Assembly: GCA_963725415.1 (NCBI GenBank)
Contig: CAVRZY010000298.1
Location: 1-54,938 of the forward strand
From: CAVRZY01 sp963725415
GTDB lineage: Bacteria; Acidobacteriota; Terriglobia; Bryobacterales; Bryobacteraceae
Reading direction: 5' to 3'
DNA: 54,938 nucleotides
Made by a program: the position numbers and the translations under genes. Position 1 is the stretch's first letter; each line of letters opens with the position of its first letter. The notes beneath the pieces are model-generated. The model had not been told where the DNA came from, searched no databases, and saw nothing but the letters and a program-made list of their open reading frames with translations. This document shows positions 1 to 8,487 of this stretch, piece by piece.

Positions 1-19
1 TAGAGGCGGCACCGGCGTC

Positions 20-314
20 GGAGCTACACGAGCGGCTGCGTTGAATGAGCCTACCCGATCTCGACGGCGCGGGCCAGCTTGACGGCCGGGTTTTCTTTGA
101 GCTGCGTCAGGACGGTTTCGGGGACCAGCCCGTCGGTCTTCACCAGCGCCACGGCTTCCAGGGGCTCGTTGGGCTTCAAGGGGAAGTCGCGGCGGCCCAG
201 GGAGAAATTGGCGATGTTGATCTGATGCTGGCCCAGCACGGTGCCGACGTGGCCGATCACCCCCGGCACGTCGTGGTTCTTCATGAAGATGAGATGGCCG
301 GACAGGGGGGCGCT
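20..314. repeat. Direct repeat, copy 1 (orphan serA 3' end)
   Basis: This stretch repeats at 1648-1942 in the same orientation, at a constant offset of 1628 bases and with only scattered mismatches. It starts at GGAGCTACACGAGC in both copies and fades just after the codons for the ACT-domain motif GHLIFMKNHD. The two copies flank the toxin-antitoxin pair at 603-1197. Direct repeats like this could recombine and delete the 1.6 kb between them. Confidence 0.9.
51..314 (-). pseudogene. Truncated serA C-terminal (ACT domain) fragment
   Basis: The minus strand reads GHLIFMKNHDVPGVIGHVG and continues to the C-terminus KLARAVEIG, nearly identical to the last ~85 residues of the serA gene at 1679-3264. 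Upstream of about position 314 the reading frame leaves serA homology and continues into unrelated sequence, so neither the dehydrogenase domains nor a plausible start is present. The product would be only the regulatory ACT domain of phosphoglycerate dehydrogenase. It is best read as a leftover of a partial duplication. The alternative, an expressed stand-alone ACT peptide, has no ribosome-binding site or start to support it. Confidence 0.8.
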
Positions 315-342
315 CGCTCGCAAATGAGAATGATCTCTCACT

Positions 343-457
343 CCAGGGAGGCTTCCGCAGCCCATCTGCCTACGGACCGAGGGACGGCACAAAAATCTGG
401 ATCGTCACCCAAGCCGACCGGGGCGCTACGAGGCTCCTGCTACCTTCCGAGTACTGA
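343..457 (+). pseudogene. 3' tail of a lost plus-strand gene
   Basis: An open plus-strand frame ends KIWIVTQADRGATRLLLPSEY and then TGA at 455-457, directly followed by a strong hairpin and T-rich tract. Codon choice and the fit of stop and terminator look like a real gene end. Upstream the frame runs into the duplicated serA fragment, so the 5' part of the gene is missing. The family is not recognisable from about 35 residues. The duplication event probably replaced the front of this gene. This is inference; the tail could also be chance coding-like sequence. Confidence 0.35.
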
Positions 458-490
458 GGGGCCAGGAATTTCCTGGCCCCTTGTTCTTCT
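458..490 (+). terminator. Intrinsic terminator
   Basis: GGGGCCAGGA at 458-467 pairs with TCCTGGCCCC at 471-480 (10 perfect pairs, 3-base loop), followed by TTGTTCTTCT. The T-rich side lies on the plus strand, so it would stop transcripts coming from the left and sits one base after the stop codon at 455-457. It also insulates the downstream toxin-antitoxin promoter. Confidence 0.75.
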
Positions 491-568
491 GGCAAGAAGT
501 TCACGGCCTCTGCCCGTCGAGCCCGGCACTGGTTGCTCCGGGCATAGGAAGCAGATTGAGAGGCGCCC

Positions 569-596
569 TTGACAGTTTCCGCTTTTCGGCTAGGCT
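569..596 (+). promoter_or_regulatory. Candidate promoter of the first toxin-antitoxin pair
   Basis: TTGACA at 569-574 is a perfect -35 hexamer, followed after 16 bases by TAGGCT at 591-596 (a weak -10). Transcription would start close to the ATG at 603, giving a leaderless or nearly leaderless antitoxin mRNA. The poor -10 lowers confidence. Confidence 0.4.
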
Positions 597-602
597 GAAG
601 GT

Positions 603-899
603 ATGGCTATCAGAAGTTTAATAGAAACACCGAGGCAGCCGGCCGCGGTAAGCCGGATCGGTCAGCGGCGTCAGGTGGTGATCCCCAAGCGCCTCTTTGA
701 GGTCTTACAGCTTCAGGAAGGCGACTTTGTGGAAGTGACGGCCGAGCGGGGGTGCTTAGAGATGCGGCCCAAGCGGCTGGTGGATGTGGGCGATGTTCTG
801 ACCAAGAGCGAGGCGGCCAAAGTGCGCCGCGGTGAAGCGCAGCTTAAGGCGGGCCGTTCCAGACCCTGGCGCGCCCTGAAACATGACTTGGGCCGTTGA
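603..899 (+). CDS. AbrB/MazE-type antitoxin
   Basis: This 98-residue protein has a SpoVT/AbrB swapped-hairpin DNA-binding domain at about residues 17-55, visible in the core GQRRQVVIPKRLFEVL followed by GDFVEV. Such proteins are antitoxins that bind their own promoter and neutralise a partner toxin through the C-terminal tail. The toxin-like gene downstream overlaps by 17 bases, which implies coupled translation. A paralogous pair with the same gene order and overlap lies at 19049-19584 and shares the block GQRRQVVIPK and the block PKRLVD. The family call is firm; the partnership is inferred from gene order and overlap. Confidence 0.85.
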   Translation: MAIRSLIETPRQPAAVSRIGQRRQVVIPKRLFEVLQLQEGDFVEVTAERGCLEMRPKRLVDVGDVLTKSEAAKVRRGEAQLKAGRSRPWRALKHDLGR

Positions 900-1197
900 A
901 GTCTCCGCCGGCGCCGAGAAAGATCTGAAGCGACTCCCCAGTGACCGGCGAGTGCGTGTTGAGCACGCGATTGACGGAATGGAAAAGGACCCATTGGCCG
1001 GCGACGTGAAGCCGTTGAAAGGCCCTCAGTGGAAGGGGCGCTTCCGGAAGCGAGTCGGAGACTACCGGATTATTTTCACCGTGGACCACAACGCCAGGCT
1101 GGTGGCGATCTCCGCTATTCTCATCCGGTCCGAGAAGACTTACCGCCAGAAGCCGGCCTGCTCTCCTAAATCCTCCGAAAGTCAATCCACCCTTTAA
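883..1197 (+). CDS. RelE/ParE-superfamily toxin
   Basis: This 104-residue protein has the RelE/ParE fold signature: an N-terminal helix-rich segment (VSAGAEKDLKRLP), the motif GDVKPLKG near residue 40, and the strand RKRVGDYRIIFTVD. Members of this superfamily cleave ribosome-bound mRNA or poison gyrase; the sequence does not decide which. The start ATG lies inside the antitoxin gene. Compared with its paralogue at 19049-19315, which ends at TEKTYR, this copy carries 16 extra C-terminal residues after SEKTYR, so the natural stop may have been lost or a small indel may lie near 1150. Confidence 0.8.
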   Translation: MTWAVEVSAGAEKDLKRLPSDRRVRVEHAIDGMEKDPLAGDVKPLKGPQWKGRFRKRVGDYRIIFTVDHNARLVAISAILIRSEKTYRQKPACSPKSSESQSTL

Positions 1198-1208
1198 GGA
1201 GGCCAACA

Positions 1209-1592
1209 ATGACATGGACATTGCAGGAGTGGCTCCGCCGGAACGGCTGCTCCTCAGCAGAGGGAGCACTGACGGACCACAGCGAGCTTGACGACGTTTA
1301 CCCGGGCTTGTGCTCAGAAGATTGCCAGGTTGAACCTGACGAGCACTGCCCGTACGGCGCACCCTCGCTCCTCCTGGCACTGGGGCTGAAGAACGGTTCT
1401 GGAGGGTCTCCCCCGGGCTCTGGGGGAACCACGTCGATCAGCCACGCAGTCGTCTCCACTGCGGAAGCCGGCCTCCCGTCTGTCCTGGCGCGACGGTCGC
1501 GGGCCTGCGAGGGCGGTTCGAGCGCTCTTGTCATTGCCTGGCCGGTATGTTCCCTTGAGACTCCACCGCGAGTGGGCAATGGCTGGGGTTGA
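1209..1592 (+). CDS. Small conserved-looking protein, probably frameshifted at its end
   Basis: A strong ribosome-binding site (AAGGAGG, 1196-1202) precedes ATG 1209, 12 bases after the toxin stop. The first ~58 residues look like a genuine compact protein rich in Cys, Glu and Asp (CSEDCQVEPDEHCPYG, then SLLLALGL). After that, composition becomes low-complexity Gly/Ser/Pro. Deleting one G from the GGGG run at 1382-1385 would bring TGA 1387-1389 into frame, right after LLLALG, so the natural product is probably about 59 residues. No function is recognised. It may be the third member of the toxin-antitoxin transcript. Confidence 0.45.
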   Translation: MTWTLQEWLRRNGCSSAEGALTDHSELDDVYPGLCSEDCQVEPDEHCPYGAPSLLLALGLKNGSGGSPPGSGGTTSISHAVVSTAEAGLPSVLARRSRACEGGSSALVIAWPVCSLETPPRVGNGWG

Positions 1593-1647
1593 GCGGCGCC
1601 AGAAAACGGTCGCTGTCCGACCAGCTCTTCGTGACTCCGCGTGTTGC

Positions 1648-1942
1648 GGAGCTACACGAGCGGCTGCGTTGAATGAGCCTACCCGATCTCGACGGCGCGG
1701 GCCAGCTTGACGGCCGGGTTTTCTTTGAGCTGGGTCAGCACGGTCTCGGGGACCGGCCCGTCGGTCTCCACCAGCGCCACGGCTTCCAGGGGCTCGCTGG
1801 GCTTCAAGGGGACGTCGCGGCGGCCCAGCGAGAAATTGGCGATGTTGATCTGTTGCTGGCCCAGCACCGTGCCGACGTGGCCGATCACGCCCGGCACGTC
1901 GTGGTTCTTCATGAAGATGAGGTGGCCGGCCAGCGGGGCCTC
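1648..1942. repeat. Direct repeat, copy 2 (within serA 3' end)
   Basis: This is the native copy of the repeat described at 20-314. It covers the serA ACT-domain coding region and about 30 bases downstream of the serA stop codon. Because this copy is continuous with the rest of serA, it is the donor and the left copy the duplicate. Confidence 0.9.
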
Positions 1943-3264
1943 GCAGTAGATGCCGTCCACCTGGATCAGCCGGGCTTTGCCCAACACCACGGCGCCCTCG
2001 ACGGTGGTGAGGCCGGCGTCGGTTTCCAGTTCCAGCCGCACCGAATCCATGTGCCCGGTGCGTTGCTCGTGGCGCTCGGCCACGTTCAAGCCGCGCTGGG
2101 CGGCGATCTGCATGGCGTTGACCAGGGTGACGCGCTGGGACAGCCAGCGGTTCAGCAGGCCCACCAGGCCGGCGTTGCGCATCAGGTGCGTGTTGCCGTC
2201 GCCGATCTTGCCGGAGTACACCAGCCGGACGGCCTTGGGGTTGCCGGAGGCGATCTGCGCGGCGAAGCAGCCCAGCCGTTCCGGCCAGCGCGATGTAGGG
2301 CTCGAGGGTGCGATACTGCTCCGGCGACAGGGCGGGCATGTTGACGGCGTTGATGGCGATGCCGCTGTTGAGGTACTCGACGATCTGCTCGGCGATGCGC
2401 ACGCCCACGATTTCCTGGGCCTCTTCGGTGGAGCCGGCGATGTGGGGCGTAGCCAGCACCGCCTCCAGCGCGAACAAGGCGTTGTCGGCGGCGGGCGGCT
2501 CCTGTGCGAACACGTCCAGGGCCGCCCCAGCGACCTTGCCCGATTGGAGAGCTTCCTGGAGCGCCTGGGCGTCGATCATCTCGCCGCGGGCGCAGTTGAC
2601 GATGCGCACGCCGGGCTTCATCTGCGCGAAGGCCTCGCGGGAGAGCATGCGCCGGGTCTCGGGCGTGAGCGCCATATGCAGCGTGATGTAGTCGCTCTCG
2701 GCGTAGAGCCGGGGAAGGTCCACCAGCTCGACGTCCAGGTCCGGCGGCGATCTGCGGGGTGACGTAAGGATCGTTGGCCAGGATGCGCATCTCGAAGGCC
2801 CGCGCCCGCCGCACCACTTCGCGGCCGATGCTGCCCAGCCCCAGGATGCCGAGCGTCTTGCCGCGCAGCTCGTTGCCCATGAACTTCTTCTTTTCCCACT
2901 TGCCACTCTTGGTCGAGAGGCTGGCCTGGGGAACGGCGCGGGCCATGGCCAGCATAAGGGCCAGCGTGTGCTCGGCCACGGAGACGGCGTTGCCGCCCGG
3001 CGTGTTCATCACCAGCACGCCGGCGGCCGTGGCGGCCGGCAGATCGACGTTGTCCACGCCCACGCCCGCCCGGCCGATCACGCGCAGCTTGGGCGCCTTC
3101 TCCAGCACTTCCTTGGTCACCTTGACGGCGCTGCGCACGATCAGCGCTTCGGCCTCCGGCAGGTGGGTCGAGTACTCTTTGGGATTGGAGACAATCACGT
3201 TCCAACCCGGCTGGGATTGGAGCAGCTCGAGGCCCGCCGGGGCCATCGGTTCGGCAACCAGCAC
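1679..3264 (-). CDS. serA: D-3-phosphoglycerate dehydrogenase (frameshifted in this sequence)
   Basis: SerA oxidises 3-phosphoglycerate to 3-phosphohydroxypyruvate with NAD+, the first step of serine synthesis. Reading three frames in turn gives a full ~528-residue long-form enzyme: the N-terminal substrate domain from LVAEPMAPAGLELL, the NAD-binding loop GILGLGSIGREVVRRA, catalytic Arg in NCARGEMID, Glu in DVFAQEPP and His in TPHIAGST, then the ASB domain and a C-terminal ACT domain (HVGTVLGQQQINIANFSLG) that usually binds serine. Frame breaks lie near 2745 and 2265. The start used is GTG 3264; an ATG at 3275 overlaps the stop of the upstream aminotransferase (TGATG) but is out of frame, so a third indel near 3268 is possible. 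Translational coupling with the upstream gene is likely. Confidence 0.9.
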
Positions 3265-3274
3265 GTTACAGGCA

Positions 3275-4452
3275 TCAGGCGCTTCCGCCTGCTTTCTTGC
3301 CGAGGGCCGCCTCGGCGTAAACCTTCTGGACGGCCGCCACGCCAGTCCCGTATGTCACCGGATAGCCGTTGGCCGTCAGAATGATCTCCAGCCCCGCGAT
3401 CACTCCGAACAGGTCCGCGAAATCGAAGTAGCCCAGGTGGGCGATGCGGAAAATCTTGCCCTTCATGGAGCCTTGGCCGTTGGCGATGATCTGCGCCGAA
3501 GCGGTTGCGGAATTCCTTGACGATGACGCCCGAGTCCCAGCCAGCGGGGGCCTTCACGGCGGTCACCGAGGCGGCCGGCGCGTGCGGCGCGAACAGCTCC
3601 AGACCCAGCTCGGTTGCCGCGGCCCGCGTGGCCCGCGCCAGCAATTGCGCGTTCTCGATCAGTTTCGCCATGCCGAGCTGCTTGATGTAGTTGAGCGTGG
3701 CGTCCAGCGCCAGCAGCAGGCTGGTGGAGGGCGTCCAGCCCGATTCGCCTTTGTCCGCGTTCTTCTTCTCCTTCTTCAGATCGAAGTAGTAGTGCGGCAG
3801 AGTGGCCGTTTCGGTGAAGCGCCAGGCCTTGGGGCTGAGCGCGAGAAAGGCCAGCCCGGGCGGAATCATGAAGGCTTTCTGCGAGCCTCCGACCAGGACG
3901 TCCAGCCCCCAGCCGTCGATGTCCAGCGGCATGGTGCCGATGCCGGTGATGGCATCCACCACGAAGATGGCGTCGGTCTTCGCAATGGCCTGCGCCATCG
4001 CGCGCACGTCGTGCGCCACGCCGGTCGAGGTTTCAGAGGCCTGCACGAAGACGCCGCGTGTAGCAGGTTCGGCCGCCAGCGCCGCCTCGACCCGGTCCGG
4101 CGTCACCGGTTCGCCGTACTCGGCCTTGAGCACGGTGGCTTCCAGGCCGAAGGCTGAGGCGATCTCCACCCAGCGCTCGCCGAACTTGCCGGCCGAGCAT
4201 ACGATCACTTTGTCACCGCGCGAAAACAGGTTGGAGACGGCGGCCTCCATGGCCCCGGTCCCTGAGGAGCTGAACACCAGCACGTCGTGCGACGTACCCA
4301 ACACCTCCTTCAAGTCCCTCCAGCACGCTGCGGTAGACGTTGCGGAAGTCTTCAGTCCGATGATGGATGTCGGAGGCCATCATGGCCTGCAACGCGCCGG
4401 GATACAGTGGCGTGGGTCCCGGCGTCAGAAGGCGTTGTTTTCTTATGTGCAT
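3275..4452 (-). CDS. Class V aminotransferase (phosphoserine / alanine-glyoxylate type), frameshifted
   Basis: A fold-type I PLP enzyme of the alanine-glyoxylate/serine-pyruvate aminotransferase group, about 390 residues when frames are joined. The N-terminus TPGPTPLYPGALQAM is typical. The PLP lysine lies in GGSQKAFMIPPGLAF, and the phosphate-binding region in SSSGTGAMEAAV. Breaks occur near 4310 and near 3500, after which KIFRIAHLGYFDFADLFGVI continues to the C-terminus AALGKKAGGSA. The stop overlaps a potential serA ATG. Pairing with serA suggests it makes phosphoserine from phosphohydroxypyruvate in place of a classical SerC; the substrate is inferred from context. Confidence 0.85.
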
Positions 4453-4485
4453 GGTGTGGTTAGCTCCATTAGAATAACAGACATC

Positions 4486-4933
4486 ATGTCTTTACTCGAT
4501 CGGATCCAACAGGATATGGCGCAGGCGATGAAAGCCAGGGAGGAAGCCCGCCTCAGCGCCTTGCGGATGATCAAAGCCGCCTTGAAAAAACACGAAGTCG
4601 ATACAATGAAGCCCCTCGACGAGAAGGCGGAAATTCAGATCTTATCTTCTCTCATCAAGCAACGCAAGGAGGCCGCCGAGATGTTCCGCAAGGGCGGCCG
4701 AGGCGGAGCTCGCCGCAAAGGAAGAGGCCGAAGAGAAGCTGATCGAATCCTACATGCCGGCCAGCGCCAGCGAGGAGGAGATGGAGGCGGCCATCGCCGC
4801 GGCGTTGGCGGAGACCGGCGTCAGCTCGCTCAAGCAGATGGGCGTGGTGATGAAAGCCGCCCAAGCCCGGCTGGCGGGCAAGCGGGTGGACGGCAAGACC
4901 CTCAGCGACAGAGTGCGGGCGCGGCTGGGTTGA
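4486..4933 (+). CDS. GatB/YqeY domain protein (frameshifted)
   Basis: The YqeY family consists of ~150-residue proteins homologous to the tail domain of GatB, the amidotransferase that makes Gln-tRNA or Asn-tRNA; the function of the free-standing form is uncertain. Here MSLLDRIQQDMAQAMKAREE begins the protein and LSALRMIKAALKKHEVD follows. After MFRKGG the frame shifts near 4697 and continues ELAAKEEAEEKLIESYMPA to the end RVRARLG. Length and both conserved blocks match the family. It is divergent from the aminotransferase gene, with about 33 bases between the starts, so the promoters must face each other there. Confidence 0.85.
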
Positions 4934-4953
4934 GCAGTAGCTGACAGGCCATG

Positions 4954-5197
4954 GGCCTGTCCCTGGAGTTTCTACATCTCAAGGGCAGGAGGGTGTGTGC
5001 ACCGTCTGAGTGGGGCAGCACTTTGGTGACGCCCAATCACGTCTACCTGCTAGTGAGTCCTGGGTTGGTGGCGCTGCCGGAGGAGTCTGCTTGGTCGAGC
5101 GCGGCGCCGGGCCGGAGCCTGGCGGCAGGCTGAAAGCCTGACCCCACTCAAACAGCGTTCATTTCCCATGGAAATGTAGAAACTCCAGGGACAGGCC
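4954..5197. mobile_element. Palindrome-bounded relic of a REP-type transposase element
   Basis: Perfect 24-base inverted repeats at 4954-4977 and 5174-5197 bound this stretch. Inside, plus-strand codons at about 5025-5133 read TPNHVYLLVSP and, shortly after, EESAWSSAAPGRSLAAG. These resemble two motifs of REP-associated tyrosine transposases (RAYT, HUH/Y1 family), NHVHLLV and WSSA. The second His of the HUH motif is Tyr here and most of the protein between the motifs is gone, so it is a dead remnant. A smaller hairpin (GACAGGCC, 4943-4950; GGCCTGTC, 4954-4961) abuts it just after yqeY and may terminate transcription. Confidence 0.55.
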
Positions 5198-5263
5198 AGA
5201 GGCCGGTCCTACTTGACCCTGTGCTCTTGGTATTATGTTCTACCGATTGCGAGGAGCGTCTTC

Positions 5264-7273
5264 ATGACTGAACCAAAGTTCCGCCCCTATGTTCCCGAGC
5301 AGACGCAGATGAGCGAGTTCACCGTGCGGGCTGTGGTAATCGGCCTGGTGATGACGGTGGTTCTGGGAGCAGCCAACGCCTACCTGGGCCTCAGCGCAGG
5401 GATGACCATTGCCGCCACCTATCCGGCGGCGGTGATCGGCATGGCCGTGCTGAGGCTGTGGAAAGGCTCGATCCTGGAAGAGAACATCGCTCGAACGGTG
5501 GGTTCGATTGGCGAATCGGTGGCTGCCGGCGCCATCTTCACCCTGCCTGCCTTTATCATCTCCAAGGCCTGGCCTTCGTTCGATTTCGAGCACGCCTACT
5601 GGAAATCCACGGCCATGATGATGGTGGGCGGCATTCTGGGCATCCTGTTCGTGACCCTGTTGCGCCGTGTCATGGTGGAAGATCCCGAATTGCCCTATCC
5701 GGAGTCCCTGGCCGCCAGCGAGATTCACAAGGCCGGTCAGCGGGGCAGCGGGGCCGCCAAGATTCTCTTCTATAACATGGGCTTCGGCGCGGTGGTCCAA
5801 CTGCTGGGAGAGCTGAAGCTGTTCGCCGCCAAGTACTCCCATCTGCTGCCCATTGGCAAGCTCGGAAAGAGCCTGGTTCGGTTGAATGACACCGAAGGCT
5901 ACGTGCGCGCGGTCAATGTGGGCAGCTACACCACGGTGCACGCCCCGGCCGTCAGGCCGGCCTTCCTGGGCGTGGGATATATCATCGGGCCCAAGCTGGC
6001 GGCGCTGAATTTCTCCGGCGGCCTATTGGCCTGGGGCCTGTTGGTGCCGCTGCTGGCGTATTTTTTAGGTCCCCAGCTTCAGGAGTCGAAAGTCTCTTGG
6101 GAGGCCGTCAGCAAGGCCATCTGGATGTCGGTGGTCCGGCCGATTGCGGTGGGCGGCATGCTGGTAGGCGCTGGTTTCACCCTGTTCCGGATGCGCAAGA
6201 GCCTGGCCAGCGGGTTGCGGCGGGCCGTCTCCGATCTGAAAAAGGCCGGCGCCCAGGCGCAGGCGACGAGCCGGCTGGACCGCGACTTGAGCGCCAAGAC
6301 CGTTTTCGGCGGATTGGCGGTGGCTTTTGTTTGCATGGTGCTGCTCTACTTGTACTTCTCCGAAACACTCTCGGGAGGGCTGGTGGCCGCGCTGGTGATG
6401 ATCGTGCTGGGCTTCTTCTTCGCCGCCGTCTCCGGAAATCTGGTGGGCCTGATCGGCTCCTCCAATAACCCCATCTCGGGTCTGACGCTGTCCACCTTGA
6501 TTGTGGCCGCCCTGCTGATGGTTTCCATTGGCGTTTCCGGCATGAGCGGCGTGGCCGCGGTTTTGGGCGTGGCGGCGGTGGTCTGTGTCTCTTCGGCGGT
6601 AGCGGGCGAGATGCTACAGGACTTAAAGGTGGGGCACATCCTGGGTGGAACCCCGCGCAGCATGCAGATCGGCGATGTATTGGGCGTCCTCTTCGCCAGC
6701 GCCGTGCTGTACTTCCCGTTGTTCGTCCTACACCAGGGCGACATCAATGTGAAGGGGGTCGGCTTCGGAGGCGAGAAGCTTCCTGCGCCTCAGGCCAGCC
6801 TGATGTCCTACCTGGCCAAGGGCATCGTGGAAGGCGACATGGCCTGGCCGCTTATCGGGGTGGGAGTGCTGATGGGGATCACGCTGATCCTGGTGCAAGT
6901 GCGCAGCCCGATGCTGTTCGCTGTGGGTATGTACCTGTCGCTGGGAACAACGTTCGCAATCTTCCTGGGTGGCGTGTTTCGCTGGATTACCGACCGGCTG
7001 CGCGACCGCAAAGGCTTCAACGAGGCCCAGAAAGCCAGGGTGGAGAATGCCGGCGTGCTGACGGCTTCGGGCCTGATTGCCGGGGAGGCCATGGTAGGGC
7101 TCGTTGTGGCCGCTTCTCAATTCGCGGGCATCAAGCTGCCGGAGATTTTTGCGCACCCATCGTTTCTGTCCGGGTTGATTGCATTGGCGATACTGGGGGC
7201 CGTCATGATCAAGGTCCCGCTGGCCAACGCGGGCCGCGCCGACGAGCCTGCGCCGCCCACGGCGATCATGTAA
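5264..7273 (+). CDS. OPT-family oligopeptide/metal-chelate transporter
   Basis: This 669-residue integral membrane protein belongs to the OPT superfamily, secondary importers of oligopeptides or metal-ligand complexes. Visible features are the N-terminal motif AANAYLGLSAGMTIAATYPAA, the ENIARTVGSIGESVAAGAIFTLPA segment, the loop DPELPYPESLAASEIHKAG, and the Asn-rich GLIGSSNNPISGLTLS. About 14 hydrophobic segments are spread along the whole length. The start at ATG 5264 is preferred because GAGGAGCG lies 6 bases upstream and the alternative upstream residues are not membrane-like. The gene stands alone between a mobile relic and a palindrome. The substrate cannot be told from sequence. Confidence 0.9.
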   Translation: MTEPKFRPYVPEQTQMSEFTVRAVVIGLVMTVVLGAANAYLGLSAGMTIAATYPAAVIGMAVLRLWKGSILEENIARTVGSIGESVAAGAIFTLPAFIISKAWPSFDFEHAYWKSTAMMMVGGILGILFVTLLRRVMVEDPELPYPESLAASEIHKAGQRGSGAAKILFYNMGFGAVVQLLGELKLFAAKYSHLLPIGKLGKSLVRLNDTEGYVRAVNVGSYTTVHAPAVRPAFLGVGYIIGPKLAALNFSGGLLAWGLLVPLLAYFLGPQLQESKVSWEAVSKAIWMSVVRPIAVGGMLVGAGFTLFRMRKSLASGLRRAVSDLKKAGAQAQATSRLDRDLSAKTVFGGLAVAFVCMVLLYLYFSETLSGGLVAALVMIVLGFFFAAVSGNLVGLIGSSNNPISGLTLSTLIVAALLMVSIGVSGMSGVAAVLGVAAVVCVSSAVAGEMLQDLKVGHILGGTPRSMQIGDVLGVLFASAVLYFPLFVLHQGDINVKGVGFGGEKLPAPQASLMSYLAKGIVEGDMAWPLIGVGVLMGITLILVQVRSPMLFAVGMYLSLGTTFAIFLGGVFRWITDRLRDRKGFNEAQKARVENAGVLTASGLIAGEAMVGLVVAASQFAGIKLPEIFAHPSFLSGLIALAILGAVMIKVPLANAGRADEPAPPTAIM

Positions 7274-7280
7274 GGGTCCA

Positions 7281-7377
7281 TTCACCGCAGAGGCACAGAG
7301 AACGCAGAGGCAGCGCAGAGAAAGCGATTCAAGTTCTCTCTGCGCCAGCTCTGTGCTCTTTGCGCCTCTGCGGTGAA
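7281..7377. repeat. CACCGCAGAGGC palindromic repeat / possible bidirectional terminator
   Basis: TTCACCGCAGAGGC at 7281-7294 is perfectly complementary to 7364-7377, and GCGCAGAG at 7313-7320 pairs with CTCTGCGC at 7338-7345, so the transcript can fold into a long two-part hairpin. Similar CACCGCAGAGGCACAGAG sequences occur as dispersed palindromes in several environmental bacterial phyla. The element separates convergent stops (7273 plus, 7391 minus), a position where it could end transcription in both directions. Confidence 0.7.
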
Positions 7378-7390
7378 TCGGCGCTGGAGC

Positions 7391-8473
7391 CTACAGGAAT
7401 CTTCCGAACCACTCAAGCATTCGCTGTTTCATGTCGTCGTTGTAGACGTGGCCGGTCTTGGGATAGATGATGCTTCGGAAATGGTCTGGTTGGCCGTATA
7501 GGCCATAGAAGCGGCTCAGGATCTGCTCCAGTTTTTTCATTCCCTCGGGCGGTGAGCCGGTGTCGCGGTCGCCGGTCAGCGCCAGGAAGGGGCGTGGCGC
7601 GATGAGCGCCATTACGCCCTCGCTGTCGAAGTGCTTCAGGATTCCCGGCACGAAATAGTAGATGCCGTGGGCGCGTAGCTGGCGGATGGCGATCAGGTCC
7701 TCGTAGCGCGTGAAGCAGGCCACGCCGACCACGGCTTTGATGCGGTCGTCGATGGCCGCCAGCCACCAGGAGCGCGTGCTGCCCATGCTCATGCCCTGCG
7801 CCCCGATCCGCTGGGGGTCCACCTCGGGGCGGGAGGCCAGGTAGTCCAGCGCGATCTGCTCGTCGCGCAGCATCATGCCCCACAGGGTGCGCCCCAGCCA
7901 CAGGTTGAGCTTGAATAGGGACATCTCCTGGTCGGAGGCTCTGGCCATGACTTCGAGTTCCCCGGCCGGCCCGGCGCCTCTGCGCTGGCCGTTAAAGTAG
8001 TTGTCGAGGGCCATCACCACAAAGCCTTGGCGCGCCAGGAGTTCGGCCACGTCTTGCGAGGAGGGATTGGCGCCGAAAATGTCCTCCTTGCTGGAGCTGT
8101 GGCCGTGCATAGCCAGCACCGCCGGCAGGCGCCCCGGCCGGTGCGGGATGGCCAAGTATCCGGGCACCTCGGAGTCCACCCCGTTGTGGAACACGAATTT
8201 CTCGACCGTGTATCCGTCTCTCTTTTCTGTGGACAGGGTGCGGACTTTGAGTGGCTGGGGTCGTGGCGGTCGCTCACCCAGACTCTGCAAAACGATAGCC
8301 CTGACCTTGTCGCGCTGCGCTTTCCACTCGCCCAGCGACGAGGGGATCTTCAAATGACCGACCGGCAACTTCCGATAGGCTTCTGGAACACCTTCCCAGG
8401 GCGTCTGCAACGGCGCCGGCTCCTGGGCGTACACACTCAGAACCGCAAATGCACTGACGATGGCTATCCGCAT
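7391..8473 (-). CDS. Secreted alpha/beta-hydrolase (acetyl-xylan-esterase / dienelactone-hydrolase-like)
   Basis: This 360-residue protein starts with a Sec-type signal peptide (MRIAIVSAFAVLSVYAQ) at ATG 8473. The catalytic Ser lies in GAQGMSMGSTRSWW (GxSxG), the acid in ALTGDRDTGSPPEG and the His in YPKTGHVYNDD near the C-terminus. An oxyanion-type HGHSSSKED loop lies around residue 125. The family includes acetyl xylan esterases and cephalosporin-C-deacetylase-like enzymes, so a periplasmic carbohydrate esterase is a reasonable guess, but peptidase or other esterase activity is not excluded. It is convergent with the OPT gene and just downstream of selB on the same strand. Confidence 0.75.
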   Translation of the reverse strand: MRIAIVSAFAVLSVYAQEPAPLQTPWEGVPEAYRKLPVGHLKIPSSLGEWKAQRDKVRAIVLQSLGERPPRPQPLKVRTLSTEKRDGYTVEKFVFHNGVDSEVPGYLAIPHRPGRLPAVLAMHGHSSSKEDIFGANPSSQDVAELLARQGFVVMALDNYFNGQRRGAGPAGELEVMARASDQEMSLFKLNLWLGRTLWGMMLRDEQIALDYLASRPEVDPQRIGAQGMSMGSTRSWWLAAIDDRIKAVVGVACFTRYEDLIAIRQLRAHGIYYFVPGILKHFDSEGVMALIAPRPFLALTGDRDTGSPPEGMKKLEQILSRFYGLYGQPDHFRSIIYPKTGHVYNDDMKQRMLEWFGRFL

Positions 8474-8487
8474 TGTTTGCCTCCCGC

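Noticed and set aside
1314..2906. A single 530-residue minus-strand protein
   Set aside because: Only its first part is serA coding sequence; the rest is an out-of-frame reading of serA and of the opposite-strand toxin region. serA needs three frames to be joined.
5240..5941. Minus-strand 233-residue frame opposite the OPT gene
   Set aside because: His-rich antisense shadow of a strongly coding membrane protein; no start context.
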